A DNA stretch of 64,000 bases, from the NCBI GenBank assembly GCA_030913385.1, contig CP133159.1, forward strand, positions 124,001-188,000, given 5' to 3'. The stretch comes from Cytophagaceae bacterium ABcell3 (GTDB lineage: Bacteria > Bacteroidota > Bacteroidia > Cytophagales > Cytophagaceae). A model generated the notes under the pieces. That model did no database searches and had not been told where the DNA came from. It saw nothing but the letters and a program-made list of their open reading frames with translations. A program made the position numbers and the translations under genes. The stretch's first letter is position 1; every line of letters begins with the position of its first letter. Below, one piece after another: positions 1 through 9,203 of this stretch.

Positions 1-49
1 ACCGCTCAGGGTCAATTTTCTTTTTTAACAGGTATTCCTTAAACTCCAT
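1..49 (-). CDS. N-terminus of small conserved hypothetical protein (partial)
   Basis: A minus-strand ATG at 49 opens a frame that runs off the window edge after 16 codons and begins MEFKEYLLKKKIDPER. From memory, this resembles the start of small Bacteroidota proteins of unknown function that begin M-x-F-x-x-Y-L-x-x-K-K-I-D. No function can be given. Identification rests only on this short N-terminus. Confidence 0.5.
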   Translation of the reverse strand, partial: MEFKEYLLKKKIDPER

Positions 50-181
50 AGTTGTATTACAGGCTCTTTATTACCTAAACCAGAAATATGCAATAATTTT
101 TTCTATTTAGGTAGCAAAATAAAAAAGTCCGGCGATATACCGGACTATAAATATCATTTAAACAATTGTACTTATAATGGT

Positions 182-757
182 TTACAACAACTGCTGTAAT
201 AATCCAACCAGTGCAATAATTAATCCTATAACGGCAACCAAATTACCAATCATCCAAAAACCACTACCAAGCATTCCTAATATTAACATGATAAGCAAAC
301 CAACAGCTAAGAGGATTAAACCAACTCTCATCAGTTCATTAATTACAATATTAGACTTGCCAGTCGCCTCCGCACTTTGAATTTTATTGATCTTTTTAAC
401 AGCATGCTTTAATGCCAATCTTTCTGCAAAATTAAGATTGTTTTCTTTGGCTATTTTTTTCACATCAGACTTTGTGATTTGTGGAGCCTCAGCAACCTCC
501 TTTTCTACATACTTTTCCTCAAAGGTAGGCTCTTCATATTCAATATGAGCATTGTCAAATTCTACTTCTTCAACTTGGCTCAAGTTGATATCACTTTCTT
601 TGCTAGGCGCAGCTGCCGACGCTTTGCTCATCGAATTGTTGGTTTTTTCCTGTAAAGCTTTGTTAGCAAGCATTGTCTGACGCTTACAAGATGATGCAAA
701 AACAATTACAAAAATCAAAGTCAGTATTCCAAAAGTAGAAGTAAGGGTTCTTTTCAT
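182..757 (-). CDS. lipoprotein with C-terminal membrane segments
   Basis: 191 aa, not a family I can name. The N-terminus is a lipoprotein signal: basic MKRTLTSTF, a hydrophobic stretch and a lipobox ending FASSC at about residue 24. An acidic low-complexity middle (about 60-105, many E and V) follows. The last 50 residues are strongly hydrophobic and Gly/Leu/Ile-rich and could form two membrane-spanning helices. The layout suggests an envelope protein tethered by its lipid with a membrane-active tail. It is monocistronic; the flanking genes are over 100 bp away. Confidence 0.7.
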   Translation of the reverse strand: MKRTLTSTFGILTLIFVIVFASSCKRQTMLANKALQEKTNNSMSKASAAAPSKESDINLSQVEEVEFDNAHIEYEEPTFEEKYVEKEVAEAPQITKSDVKKIAKENNLNFAERLALKHAVKKINKIQSAEATGKSNIVINELMRVGLILLAVGLLIMLILGMLGSGFWMIGNLVAVIGLIIALVGLLQQLL

Positions 758-882
758 AGTTTTAAAAAATTTAACAATTAGTTTAACAATTCGAAATTTA
801 ACAAAATTGTTTATCCGAAACTGTAAAAATTGTTAAAAAAAATAAGTCAAAAGACAAAACAATAAAATAACTACACCTAATA

Positions 883-1929
883 TTAAGTCTTGTTGGCGAG
901 CTGCCCACAAGCCGCATCAATATCTTTCCCCCTGCTCCTTCTCACATTTACTACCACTCCTCTACGCTCCAGATAATTCTTAAAAATATCGAGCTTGTCT
1001 ACTTTAGTATTTACAAAAGTAGCTTCCGCAATAGGGTTATACTCTATGATATTAACTTTACATGGAACATGTTTTGTAAAAGCATACAGTTCTTTAGCAT
1101 CTTCAATATTGTCATTGAAGTTATGGAAAACAATATACTCAAAAGTGATTTTTCCTTTGGTCTTGCTGTAAAAATGTTGCAGGGCATCACGCAACACATC
1201 AAGGTTATTGGTCTCATTAATGGGCATAATCTGGTTTCTCTTTTCATCATTTGCCGCATGCAGAGAAAGCGCTAGATTAAACTTGACATGATCGTCTCCT
1301 AGTTTTCTGATCATTTTGGCAATGCCCGCAGTAGAAACCGTTATTCTTTTTGAGGCCATATTAAGGCCTGTCTCTGAGGTTATTTTCTCTATACCTTTTA
1401 ACAAATTAGTATAATTAAGTAGTGGCTCGCCCATACCCATAAATACTATATTTGTCAACGGTTGATTATAATGGCTTTCCGCCTGCTCATTAATAAGTAC
1501 CACCTGGTCATAGATTTCAGCAGGGTCTACATTCCTTTTGCGGTCCATGTACCCTGTAGCACAAAACTTGCAAGACAGCGAACATCCCACCTGAGAAGAA
1601 ACACATGCAGTCATTCGTCCATCTGCCGGAATAAGCACACCTTCTATTATATGCCCGTCGTGTAAGCGAAAAGCCGTTTTAATGGTGCCATCTTTACTTA
1701 CCTGCTTAGTATCTACTATAACATTGTTAATTACAAAACACTCCTTTAGCATCTCTCTGGTTTGAACAGAAAGATTCGTCATATCTTCAAAGTCGATAGA
1801 GGATTTTTTCCATAACCAATCGTACACTTGTTTGGCACGAAAAGCTTTATCTCCATTTTGAATAAAGAAGTCCTTTAGTTGATCAAGCGTCAACTGCCTT
1901 ATATCTTGTTTGATTATACCCGGCTCCAT
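883..1929 (-). CDS. rlmN: 23S rRNA (adenine2503-C2)-methyltransferase RlmN
   Basis: 348 aa. Radical-SAM enzyme that methylates C2 of A2503 in 23S rRNA and, in characterised homologues, A37 of some tRNAs. The CxxxCxxC cluster motif reads CSLSCKFC at about residues 116-123. It is followed by the family stretches GMGEP and SLHAANDEKR, and the conserved C-terminal cysteine lies in DAACGQLA close to the end, so both catalytic cysteines are present. An upstream TTG at 1947 would add six residues; I prefer the ATG at 1929, which gives the usual family start. The thioesterase gene lies upstream on the same strand, 50 bp away. Confidence 0.95.
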   Translation of the reverse strand: MEPGIIKQDIRQLTLDQLKDFFIQNGDKAFRAKQVYDWLWKKSSIDFEDMTNLSVQTREMLKECFVINNVIVDTKQVSKDGTIKTAFRLHDGHIIEGVLIPADGRMTACVSSQVGCSLSCKFCATGYMDRKRNVDPAEIYDQVVLINEQAESHYNQPLTNIVFMGMGEPLLNYTNLLKGIEKITSETGLNMASKRITVSTAGIAKMIRKLGDDHVKFNLALSLHAANDEKRNQIMPINETNNLDVLRDALQHFYSKTKGKITFEYIVFHNFNDNIEDAKELYAFTKHVPCKVNIIEYNPIAEATFVNTKVDKLDIFKNYLERRGVVVNVRRSRGKDIDAACGQLANKT

Positions 1930-1979
1930 ATTCCCAAATTTACACAATAAAATCTACACTTGATATAAAACAGACGTAA

Positions 1980-2408
1980 TCATGATAAATTCCACATTTC
2001 TGGAATATTTGCGGGAAGTGCAGTAACTTTTCTGGTATTATAATCAAAGCAGACCATACCGGTTTTAGCTAATAAAATTTCTTGTCCCGTAGCTTTGTCG
2101 ACAATCCTATAATAAAGATCAAAGCCGTACTTAGTGAAATCTGCCGGTGTAATTTCCACCTGCAAAGTCATGCCGTAATAAGCTTCACTTTTATATACCA
2201 CAGCGCTATCGCTCATAATTAAGGCCGTACCAACAAAATCAAGCTCTCCCAAGTTATAACTTTGCAAAAAGCGCATTCTAGCTTCATGAATAATAGAAAG
2301 GTAGGCATCATTGCCAACATGCCGGCCATAGTTTATATCAGTAATGCGGACAGCAATATCTGTGGAAAATAACACGGATTCGGGAAAATCTATTTTAATA
2401 CGTCCCAT
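1980..2408 (-). CDS. acyl-CoA thioesterase, hotdog fold (YbgC/4HBT-like)
   Basis: 142 aa, the usual length of a single-hotdog thioesterase. The segment VRITDINYGRHVGNDAYL (about 21-38) matches the 4-hydroxybenzoyl-CoA thioesterase signature in which an Asp/Tyr/Gly/His cluster precedes the long helix IIHEARMRFL. Such enzymes hydrolyse short or aromatic acyl-CoAs; the substrate cannot be read from sequence. It sits just upstream of rlmN on the same strand and could share its transcript. Confidence 0.85.
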   Translation of the reverse strand: MGRIKIDFPESVLFSTDIAVRITDINYGRHVGNDAYLSIIHEARMRFLQSYNLGELDFVGTALIMSDSAVVYKSEAYYGMTLQVEITPADFTKYGFDLYYRIVDKATGQEILLAKTGMVCFDYNTRKVTALPANIPEMWNLS

Positions 2409-2487
2409 TATTATTATAATTTATATTAAAATTAGATATTTTTTAATATTTTTGACATAGCCCATTATTGACTCTGAACTAAAGTTT

Positions 2488-3258
2488 ATGAAAAAACTTC
2501 TATTATTTATAGCTTTCTCAATATTATCAAGTATTGGCTTATACGCCCAGTACGACAAATATATGGAGATTGGGGCTGTATATACCCCACAAGTAACCTC
2601 TATTCTTACACCTTCCCATAGCCACCCTATATACCAAAACAGGTTAACGTTTGCAGGAGCCGGAGGTTTAACTTTTAGTTACAACTTTAATAAAAACTTT
2701 GGACTTCAAACTGGACTGCTTTACAGCTCACACAATCAAAAATTCAGATCTGAGATCAGGGAAGGTGATGGAGGAACTTTTGAATCTACAGGAAAAAAAA
2801 GGCTAGACTATTTAAACCTACCCCTACTCGTAAAGCTAAACTTTCCATTTGCATATAAAAGAAGGATCAGCACTACAGTCTATTTTGGGCCTCAAATAGG
2901 TTATTTGCTGAAAGGGGACGGAGCCGTAGTCGTATGGCGTCACTTTGACAACCACGATTTTTACGACCTCCCGGAGTCTAACAGCGATTACTACAACCGT
3001 TTCGTGCTTGACGGAGTCGCAGGCTTTGGATTTGAATATAGGGTATCAAGATTCATAACCCTTCATACCAGCATTAGGGCAGAGTTTAGTCTAACAGACA
3101 TAGAAAACAAGGACATGCCATATAGAGAAAATGACCTGTTTTACTACTTTGGAGATCCAGACAGAGGCTCTACGCATAATTTGGCTATTGGTATACAGTT
3201 CGGTGTGGCCTATAGGTTTAACCCAGAATGCTTGACATGCCCTTCTCTAAGATGGTAA
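2488..3258 (+). CDS. outer-membrane beta-barrel protein (PorT-like)
   Basis: 256 aa. Signal peptide MKKLLLFIAFSILSSIGLYA with cleavage near residue 20. The remainder alternates hydrophobic and polar residues with many aromatics (FGLQTGLLYSS, VYFGPQIGYLL, LHTSIRAEFSL) and ends with strand-like GIQFGVAYRF. This fits the small 8-10 stranded barrels (outer-membrane beta-barrel domain 2 / PorT-like) common in Bacteroidota. The exact role is unknown. It is divergent from the thioesterase gene with about 80 bp between them. Confidence 0.8.
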   Translation: MKKLLLFIAFSILSSIGLYAQYDKYMEIGAVYTPQVTSILTPSHSHPIYQNRLTFAGAGGLTFSYNFNKNFGLQTGLLYSSHNQKFRSEIREGDGGTFESTGKKRLDYLNLPLLVKLNFPFAYKRRISTTVYFGPQIGYLLKGDGAVVVWRHFDNHDFYDLPESNSDYYNRFVLDGVAGFGFEYRVSRFITLHTSIRAEFSLTDIENKDMPYRENDLFYYFGDPDRGSTHNLAIGIQFGVAYRFNPECLTCPSLRW

Positions 3259-3360
3259 TATTTATAGTTCTTAAAGATATTCCAGACTGCAACCTTTTTC
3301 TCTGCTAATATTTTTTTAAGTTATTTTTCAAACAATTTTTACTATTTCCCGCTTAAAACA

Positions 3361-3420
3361 AGACAATTTGTCCTGAAAAACATCTTAAAACGAGCAAAGT
3401 AGGACAAAAAGTCCGATTTA
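3361..3420. promoter_or_regulatory. inverted-repeat cluster upstream of clpB
   Basis: The 219-bp leader of clpB contains TTTGTCCT (3367-3374) and its exact reverse complement AGGACAAA (3401-3408). It also holds a small GGAC-AAAAA-GTCC hairpin (3402-3414) and a further TTGGACTTGG just downstream. No CIRCE element is visible. The repeats may be an operator or a 5' UTR structure for heat-shock control; this is inference. Confidence 0.3.
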
Positions 3421-3477
3421 TGCAATTGGACTTGGTTTTGCAAAGACTTAAAAGAAAACATTAAACTTTTAAGAATT

Positions 3478-6090
3478 ATGAATTTCAACAACTATACGAT
3501 AAAAGCGCAGGAGGTAATCCAAAAAGCTGCTGAAGTAGCTGGGGGCTACCAACAGCAAGCGATTGAAACAGGGCATTTGCTAAAAGCTATTTTACAAACC
3601 GATGAAAATATTGCGGGTTTTATATTCAAAAAACTTAACATCAACAAAGAACCTCTTGAGTCAAAGCTGGAAGAGGTTATCAAATCTTACCCAAAGGTAA
3701 GCGGCGGCAACCCTTATTTATCCAACGAGGCCCACAAAGCCTTACAGCAAGCAACAAATTACCTAAAGGACTTTGGCGATGAATATGTTGCTGTAGAGCA
3801 TATCCTTTTAGGTATATTGGCGGGAACAGACAAAGTGGCAACACTATTGAAAGATGCCGGTGTTACCAAAAAAGAACTAAAAGCGGCTGTTAACGAGCTA
3901 CGTGGAGGAAGCAAAGTTACAGACCAAAATGCAGAAGCTAAATACAGGTCTTTAGAACGTTATTCCAAAAACTTAAATGCATTAGCAAGAGCGGGCAAGA
4001 TCGACCCTGTAATAGGAAGAGACGAGGAAATCAGAAGGGTTTTACAAATCTTGTCCAGGAGAACCAAAAATAACCCGATTCTATTGGGTGAACCTGGCGT
4101 AGGAAAAACAGCCATAGTAGAAGGTTTGGCCCAAAGAATCGTACAGGGGGATGTGCCTGAAAACCTGAAAACTAAAACCATTGTTTCCCTGGACATGGGG
4201 CTATTGGTAGCAGGAGCAAAATACAAAGGGGAATTTGAGGAGCGATTGAAATCTGTTATTAAAGAGGTTACCGACTCTGACGGGGAAATTATATTGTTCA
4301 TTGATGAGATACACACCTTAATTGGCGCTGGTGGCGGCGGAGAAGGTGCAATGGATGCTGCAAATTTATTAAAACCTGCACTGGCCAGAGGCGAACTTCA
4401 TGCAATAGGCGCTACTACCCTAAAGGAATATCAAAAATATATAGAAAAAGACAAAGCGCTAGAAAGGCGGTTCCAGTCTGTAATAGTAGAAGAACCTGAC
4501 ACCTCTGATGCTATTTCTATCCTAAGGGGCATTAAAGATAAGTATGAAGTACACCACGGGGTCAGGATAAAGGATGATGCGATTATTGCTTCCGTAGAGC
4601 TATCGCACAGGTATATTTCCGACCGTTATTTACCAGACAAGGCGATAGACCTTATGGACGAAGCAGCCTCAAAACTTAGGCTCGAAATAGACTCTCTGCC
4701 AGAAGAGCTGGATGAAGTTCAAAGAAGGATCATGCAGCTGGAAATTGAACGAGAGGCTATCAGAAGAGAAAATGACCATGACAAAGAACTACAGCTATCA
4801 AAAGATATAGCTGACCTAAGTGAGAAAAAAGATAGCTTGAAAGCGAAATGGCAAGAAGAAAAAAATGTCATCGAGGGCATTCAGAGGGAAAAAGAAAATA
4901 TTGAGAAGTTCAGAATTGAAGCTGAACAAGCAGAAAGGGCCGGTGACTATGGAAGGGTCGCAGAGCTTAGGTATGGAAAGATAAAAGATAGCGAAAGCAA
5001 ACTGGAGCAGTTAAAACAGCAGCTTGCTGATATGCAAACAAGCGGTTCAATGCTAAAAGAAGAAGTGACTTCTGAAGATATTGCTGAAGTTGTGGCCAAA
5101 TGGACTGGTATACCTGTTTCTAAGATGCTACAAAGTGACAGAGAGAAACTTTTGAACTTAGAAAAAGAGCTGAGCAAAAAAGTAGCAGGCCAAGAAGAAG
5201 CTATTTCAGCTATTGCTGATGCCGTAAGACGAAGCCGGGCCGGTCTACAAGATCCCAAAAGGCCGATTGGTTCTTTTATCTTTCTCGGCACTACCGGTGT
5301 AGGTAAAACAGAGCTAGCAAAAGCTTTGGCCGACTTCTTGTTCAACGACGAAAACTCAATGGTCCGCATAGACATGTCTGAGTACCAGGAAAGGCATGCT
5401 GTTAGCAGGCTCATTGGCGCGCCTCCAGGATATGTTGGATATGACGAAGGTGGACAGTTAACAGAAGCGGTACGTAGAAAACCTTATTCTGTGATCCTAC
5501 TCGACGAAATAGAAAAAGCACACCCTGATGTATTCAACATATTGCTTCAGGTGCTTGACGACGGAAGGCTTACAGATAACAAAGGTAGGATAGCCAACTT
5601 CAAAAACACGATCATTATTATGACCTCCAATATTGGAGCACACTTGATCCGTGAGAATTTTGAAGGAATTAAAGAAGAAAATGAAGAACAAGTGGTAGAC
5701 AGTACAAAAGAACAAGTGTTTGACTTATTAAAGAAAACTGTGAGGCCTGAGTTCCTGAACAGGGTAGACGAACTGATAATGTTCAAACCATTGTCCAGAA
5801 GAGAAATAAGAAAAATTGTGGACATCCAGTTCAGGATTATACAGAAACGCTTGGAAGAAAGTGGTATAAAACTGGAAGCTTCAGACGATGTGCTTGACCT
5901 GTTAGGAGAAATGGGTTATGACCCACAATTTGGAGCGAGGCCGTTGAAACGGGTTATGCAAAGAATGTTGTTAAATGAACTTTCTAAAGAAATCCTTGCC
6001 GGAAAAGTCAAAAAAGATGGGGTGATAGGAATAACACTGGGCGAGAACAAGGAAATAAAATTCCTAAATTTGGAAGAAGTAAGCATATAA
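3478..6090 (+). CDS. clpB: ATP-dependent chaperone ClpB
   Basis: 870 aa, full family length. Disaggregase that works with DnaK to pull proteins out of aggregates. Order: Clp N-domain (1-145), AAA+ module 1 with Walker A GEPGVGKT (204-211) and Walker B ILFIDEIH, the long M-domain coiled coil (about 400-530, rich in E, K and R) that separates ClpB from ClpA/ClpC, AAA+ module 2 with Walker A GTTGVGKT (about 604-611) and Walker B VILLDEIEKAH, then the C-terminal small domain. No ClpP-binding loop is evident. The gene is monocistronic and ends in a strong hairpin terminator. Confidence 0.97.
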   Translation: MNFNNYTIKAQEVIQKAAEVAGGYQQQAIETGHLLKAILQTDENIAGFIFKKLNINKEPLESKLEEVIKSYPKVSGGNPYLSNEAHKALQQATNYLKDFGDEYVAVEHILLGILAGTDKVATLLKDAGVTKKELKAAVNELRGGSKVTDQNAEAKYRSLERYSKNLNALARAGKIDPVIGRDEEIRRVLQILSRRTKNNPILLGEPGVGKTAIVEGLAQRIVQGDVPENLKTKTIVSLDMGLLVAGAKYKGEFEERLKSVIKEVTDSDGEIILFIDEIHTLIGAGGGGEGAMDAANLLKPALARGELHAIGATTLKEYQKYIEKDKALERRFQSVIVEEPDTSDAISILRGIKDKYEVHHGVRIKDDAIIASVELSHRYISDRYLPDKAIDLMDEAASKLRLEIDSLPEELDEVQRRIMQLEIEREAIRRENDHDKELQLSKDIADLSEKKDSLKAKWQEEKNVIEGIQREKENIEKFRIEAEQAERAGDYGRVAELRYGKIKDSESKLEQLKQQLADMQTSGSMLKEEVTSEDIAEVVAKWTGIPVSKMLQSDREKLLNLEKELSKKVAGQEEAISAIADAVRRSRAGLQDPKRPIGSFIFLGTTGVGKTELAKALADFLFNDENSMVRIDMSEYQERHAVSRLIGAPPGYVGYDEGGQLTEAVRRKPYSVILLDEIEKAHPDVFNILLQVLDDGRLTDNKGRIANFKNTIIIMTSNIGAHLIRENFEGIKEENEEQVVDSTKEQVFDLLKKTVRPEFLNRVDELIMFKPLSRREIRKIVDIQFRIIQKRLEESGIKLEASDDVLDLLGEMGYDPQFGARPLKRVMQRMLLNELSKEILAGKVKKDGVIGITLGENKEIKFLNLEEVSI

Positions 6091-6110
6091 CCTTATCCCT
6101 TTACTAATAA

Positions 6111-6154
6111 AATACAAAAGAGGCCTTCATTTTAGGGCCTCTTTTGTATTTTAC
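6111..6154 (+). terminator. rho-independent terminator of clpB
   Basis: A perfect 15-bp stem, AATACAAAAGAGGCC (6111-6125) with GGCCTCTTTTGTATT (6136-6150), has a 10-base loop and is followed by TTTT. It lies 20 bp after the clpB stop codon. Confidence 0.9.
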
Positions 6155-6220
6155 CCTTATAATTTTCTATTTTCAAAATAAAATTTGTAGTTTTATAATA
6201 ATTTAATATAAAATTGTACC

Positions 6221-6799
6221 ATGCAAAGCTGGCTTGACTATTTTACGCTCGGAATGCAAAGCATCGTTCACCTGAATGGCTATGGACATCTGCTATTCAT
6301 AATTGCGATGTGTGGTATATATACCCTCACAACCTGGAAAAAGGTTACTTCTCTCATGCTGTATTTTGTAGCAGCTTTTATAATTACTTTTATCATATCT
6401 GCCTATAACCTATTAGAGTTCCCCGAAAACATTTTTACCTACTTAGTACCATTTACTATACTCTTTACTGCCATAAGTAACTTTAATAGAAAAAAGCAAG
6501 CCTTTACCAACAGATACCCAACCCAAAACTACAGGTACTACTTATCATTTTTGTCCGGATTGGTACACGGTTTTGCATTTCAAAATGCACTTAATTTTGT
6601 GAACCAAAGCCAATTACAAAACCATATTTTCTCTTTTGTTTTAGGCATTGTAATTACCTTAGGGTTGATCGTATTTTTCCTTCTAGTAGCTGTTTTCATA
6701 ATAACCTATTTCCTCCGTTTCCATTTAAGAGAGTGGAACCTGATCATTTCTGGAGGTTGTGCAGGCATTGCTATTTATATATTGCTCAGTTTACTGTAA
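6221..6799 (+). CDS. HupE/UreJ-like multi-span membrane protein
   Basis: 192 aa with about six hydrophobic helices. The N-terminal GMQSIVHLNGYGHLLFI and later SGLVHGFAFQNAL carry the paired His-containing motifs typical of the HupE/UreJ family, whose members are proposed nickel or cobalt permeases. Proteins of this size in Bacteroidota are usually annotated only as HupE/UreJ family. No metalloenzyme genes are nearby, so the substrate is unknown. Confidence 0.75.
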   Translation: MQSWLDYFTLGMQSIVHLNGYGHLLFIIAMCGIYTLTTWKKVTSLMLYFVAAFIITFIISAYNLLEFPENIFTYLVPFTILFTAISNFNRKKQAFTNRYPTQNYRYYLSFLSGLVHGFAFQNALNFVNQSQLQNHIFSFVLGIVITLGLIVFFLLVAVFIITYFLRFHLREWNLIISGGCAGIAIYILLSLL

Positions 6800-6833
6800 A
6801 CAGCGTAAACAACATTCTATAAGGAGGTTTTAT

Positions 6834-7733
6834 TTAATCTACAGAACCTGACTGCGCCAAAGGAGTTTCTTGCTTTTCAAGAATCCGAACATTAGTCTGG
6901 TTATAAGCAGGGAATCTGATGCCTTCTCTATCAAACCTTTGTTTGATAGCCTTATTTAAATCAGCAGAAAGAATAAAAGCTGATGGAGGATTTTTTGCCC
7001 AAACAAATGCCCTAAGGTGGATAGATGCCTCGCCAAAACCCATGACCCGCACAGCCACTATAGGCGCACCTAACTCTTTCTCTTCGTCTTTTCTCATATC
7101 AATCAGTTCAGGGTGTGCCAGCGCTTCCTCCTGAATCACCTGAATGGCATGGTCAATATTAGACTCACCTCCGACCATGAAATCCATAAGCCGGCAAGTA
7201 CGTTCATCGGTAATATTGGCATTATAAATAACTTCCTGCCCAATGACTGAGTTAGGGATAATTACACGACGGTTCTCAAAGTTCCTTAGTACGGTATGTC
7301 TTAAGGTAATATCTTCTACAACACCAGTAATGTTTCCCCGAATTTCCAAGCGGTCATCTACCCGAAATGGTTTAAAAATAACAATAAATATCCCGCTGAC
7401 GATATTAGAAAAAGCCTGTTGCGAAGCAAAGCCTATGATAGCAGCAAAGATACCAGCACCAGTAAACAAAGAAAGGGACAAACTTCTGAGCGCTGGTATG
7501 GAGTAGATGGCCACCCCCACACCGATCAAGTAAATAAGGGCACTAATAAGATGCTTAAGAAACTTATATTGCGTAGGGTCTGCTTTTAACAGTAGCGAGT
7601 TGTTGTCAAAAAAACGGGTGAGAATTTTTCTAACAACTGCCGCACATAGGTAAGTAGCAATTAATATAGAAAAAATAAAGATGACCCTAAGAAAATACCC
7701 GGTGACGTCATCACTATTATATATATCTGACAT
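6834..7733 (-). CDS. small-conductance mechanosensitive channel (MscS family)
   Basis: 299 aa. Two to three N-terminal helices are followed by the pore-lining Gly/Ala-rich helix (GAGIFAAIIGFASQQAFSNI, about 92-111). The MscS beta-domain comes next (PFRVDDRLEIRGNITGVVEDI, VIIPNSVI), then a C-terminal alpha/beta domain. It should act as an osmotic-downshock release valve in the inner membrane. It is convergent with the HupE-like gene, and the CarboxypepD_reg protein gene lies 18 bp upstream, so the two are probably co-transcribed. Confidence 0.92.
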   Translation of the reverse strand: MSDIYNSDDVTGYFLRVIFIFSILIATYLCAAVVRKILTRFFDNNSLLLKADPTQYKFLKHLISALIYLIGVGVAIYSIPALRSLSLSLFTGAGIFAAIIGFASQQAFSNIVSGIFIVIFKPFRVDDRLEIRGNITGVVEDITLRHTVLRNFENRRVIIPNSVIGQEVIYNANITDERTCRLMDFMVGGESNIDHAIQVIQEEALAHPELIDMRKDEEKELGAPIVAVRVMGFGEASIHLRAFVWAKNPPSAFILSADLNKAIKQRFDREGIRFPAYNQTNVRILEKQETPLAQSGSVD

Positions 7734-7751
7734 ACTTATTGAAGGAAAGTG

Positions 7752-8384
7752 TTAGTCATCTAAATCAGGGCTTTGGAGGCCACCACGCCTGACGTCATTA
7801 ATAAACTGACGCCATGCAAAAGGGTTAAGGAAACTGAACGTAGGACTGAAGAACCTAGTTTCGGTCTTTACAACTTGCTGCTGCAAGAAATACCGATGGT
7901 TCATACCCGATCCAGCAGGAGTGTTTGCCAACATTCTACGCATTACTTGATCGTTTAAGTTACGTTGCATATTGTCAAGCTCCTCTTCGGGAAGCTCCAA
8001 GGCAAGAAAAGCCTGTCTAAACAACTGCTCTGTTGGAAATGGGAAAACCTCAACTTCTGGCAACATGGCAGTGTCAGCAACAAGCTCTACCACTACGGAT
8101 ATACTTGTACGGCCATCGTCTGGAACAAGGAAAAAATTTTCCTGAAACCCTATAGAACGCACCACTATGCTGTCGCCCGCAACGGCCGGCAAAGAAAAAT
8201 AGCCTACGTGGTTAGTTGTAGTTCCTCTACCAGTTTGGGGGACCACCACATATGCACCCGGAAGACCATAAAGACTATCCCCTCCTACCACTATACCAGA
8301 CACCTGAACAAGCGATTCATCGTCCTGGCTGTACAATGACAGTGAAAATAAAAACAAAAAACTGGTTAGGAGAAACTTTTTCAA
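7752..8384 (-). CDS. secreted protein with carboxypeptidase-regulatory-like domain
   Basis: 210 aa. Signal peptide with core LLTSFLFLFSLSLYSQ, then a CarboxypepD_reg-like beta-sandwich (about 28-110): VQVSGIVVGGDSLYGLPGAYVVV, TTNHVGYFSLPAVAGDSIVVRSIGF. This domain is common in Bacteroidota cell-surface proteins and at the front of TonB-dependent receptors. The C-terminal 90 residues are family-specific. There is no ATG: the frame opens with TTG at 8384 immediately before the signal peptide, and TTG fits best. It probably forms an operon with the MscS gene 18 bp downstream. Confidence 0.8.
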   Translation of the reverse strand: MKKFLLTSFLFLFSLSLYSQDDESLVQVSGIVVGGDSLYGLPGAYVVVPQTGRGTTTNHVGYFSLPAVAGDSIVVRSIGFQENFFLVPDDGRTSISVVVELVADTAMLPEVEVFPFPTEQLFRQAFLALELPEEELDNMQRNLNDQVMRRMLANTPAGSGMNHRYFLQQQVVKTETRFFSPTFSFLNPFAWRQFINDVRRGGLQSPDLDD

Positions 8385-8499
8385 GGATTTTTATATTTTC
8401 TTTTAACTACAACGACAGCTACCTGCAAAAGTTGGCTTTACGTAAGCCAAATATATCAAAAAAATAACAAAACAGGAACCGCCATTCATATTTGTTGCA

Positions 8500-8507
8500 T
8501 ATATTTG
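8500..8507 (+). promoter_or_regulatory. possible -7 box of the ArsR-family gene
   Basis: TATATTTG matches the Bacteroidota -7 consensus TAnnTTTG and lies 19 bp before the chosen start of the regulator gene. No convincing -33 TTTG at normal spacing was seen, so this is tentative. Confidence 0.3.
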
Positions 8508-8525
8508 CTTAGACAAATTTGCTAT

Positions 8526-8927
8526 ATGATAAGGGTCAAAAACTTCGAATTAAAAACCGGCGCAGAAATATTTAAAGCATTCAGCGATGAGTCTAGAATA
8601 AGGATAATGCACCTCATTTTTAGGAACGAAGAAATGTGCATTTCCGATCTAGAGTTGATTCTTGACTTTACACAAACTAAAACATCAAGGCACCTCATTT
8701 ATTTAAAAAATTCGAGATTGTTAAAGCCCCAAAAATCAGACCAGTGGGTATACTACCGCATCAACGAGGCTTACCTTGACATCATAACCCAAATTTTTGC
8801 TTTTCTCGAGAAAGACCCCATTTTATTAAAAGACCTCGAAGAGTATAGAACCCTGTATTCGAACAACGAACTAGCAATAAGGAAAAAGCACAACATGCTA
8901 AAAATTTATAAACTCCCTGCTTTATAA
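8526..8927 (+). CDS. ArsR/SmtB-family transcriptional regulator
   Basis: 133 aa from the ATG at 8526; a TTG at 8505 would add seven unlikely residues. Winged-helix ArsR fold: IFKAFSDESRIRIMHLI (helix 1-2), CISDLELIL, then the recognition helix TQTKTSRHLIYLKNSRLL and the beta-wing SDQWVYYRI. A lone cysteine in MCISDL sits where metal-sensing members carry CxC or CVC, so classical metal binding is not assured. No transporter or resistance gene is next to it, hence the regulated target is unknown. Confidence 0.88.
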   Translation: MIRVKNFELKTGAEIFKAFSDESRIRIMHLIFRNEEMCISDLELILDFTQTKTSRHLIYLKNSRLLKPQKSDQWVYYRINEAYLDIITQIFAFLEKDPILLKDLEEYRTLYSNNELAIRKKHNMLKIYKLPAL

Positions 8928-9203
8928 AAATAAACCTAAACCTTGTTTTTGAACAAGCTCCCAAACATCAACATTAGACGCAAACATCAGTAAGATAGCT
9001 GACTTAGCTTAATTTCTCTACGTACTAGAAAGAGGTTTAAGTATTTCCGCTTTAGGGAAAGCCTATGGCTATTTTACGGACAATAAACCTTATAAAGATC
9101 TATCCGCATTTACGTAAACATTAAGTGGCCCTTCCCCGTTAGAAAAACTAGCAAATTCATTATAAATTGAAGGCGTGTTTTTTCCTTTTTGGAGGTAAGG
9201 TAA

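Noticed and set aside
4947-5414. 155-codon minus-strand frame inside clpB
   Set aside because: Antisense to the conserved AAA+ 2 coding region; Ser/Leu-rich shadow composition.
8965-9203. Possible small gene or RNA between the ArsR gene and the YjjG gene
   Set aside because: Only short interrupted frames and a weak CTTGTT/AACAAG stem; nothing identifiable.
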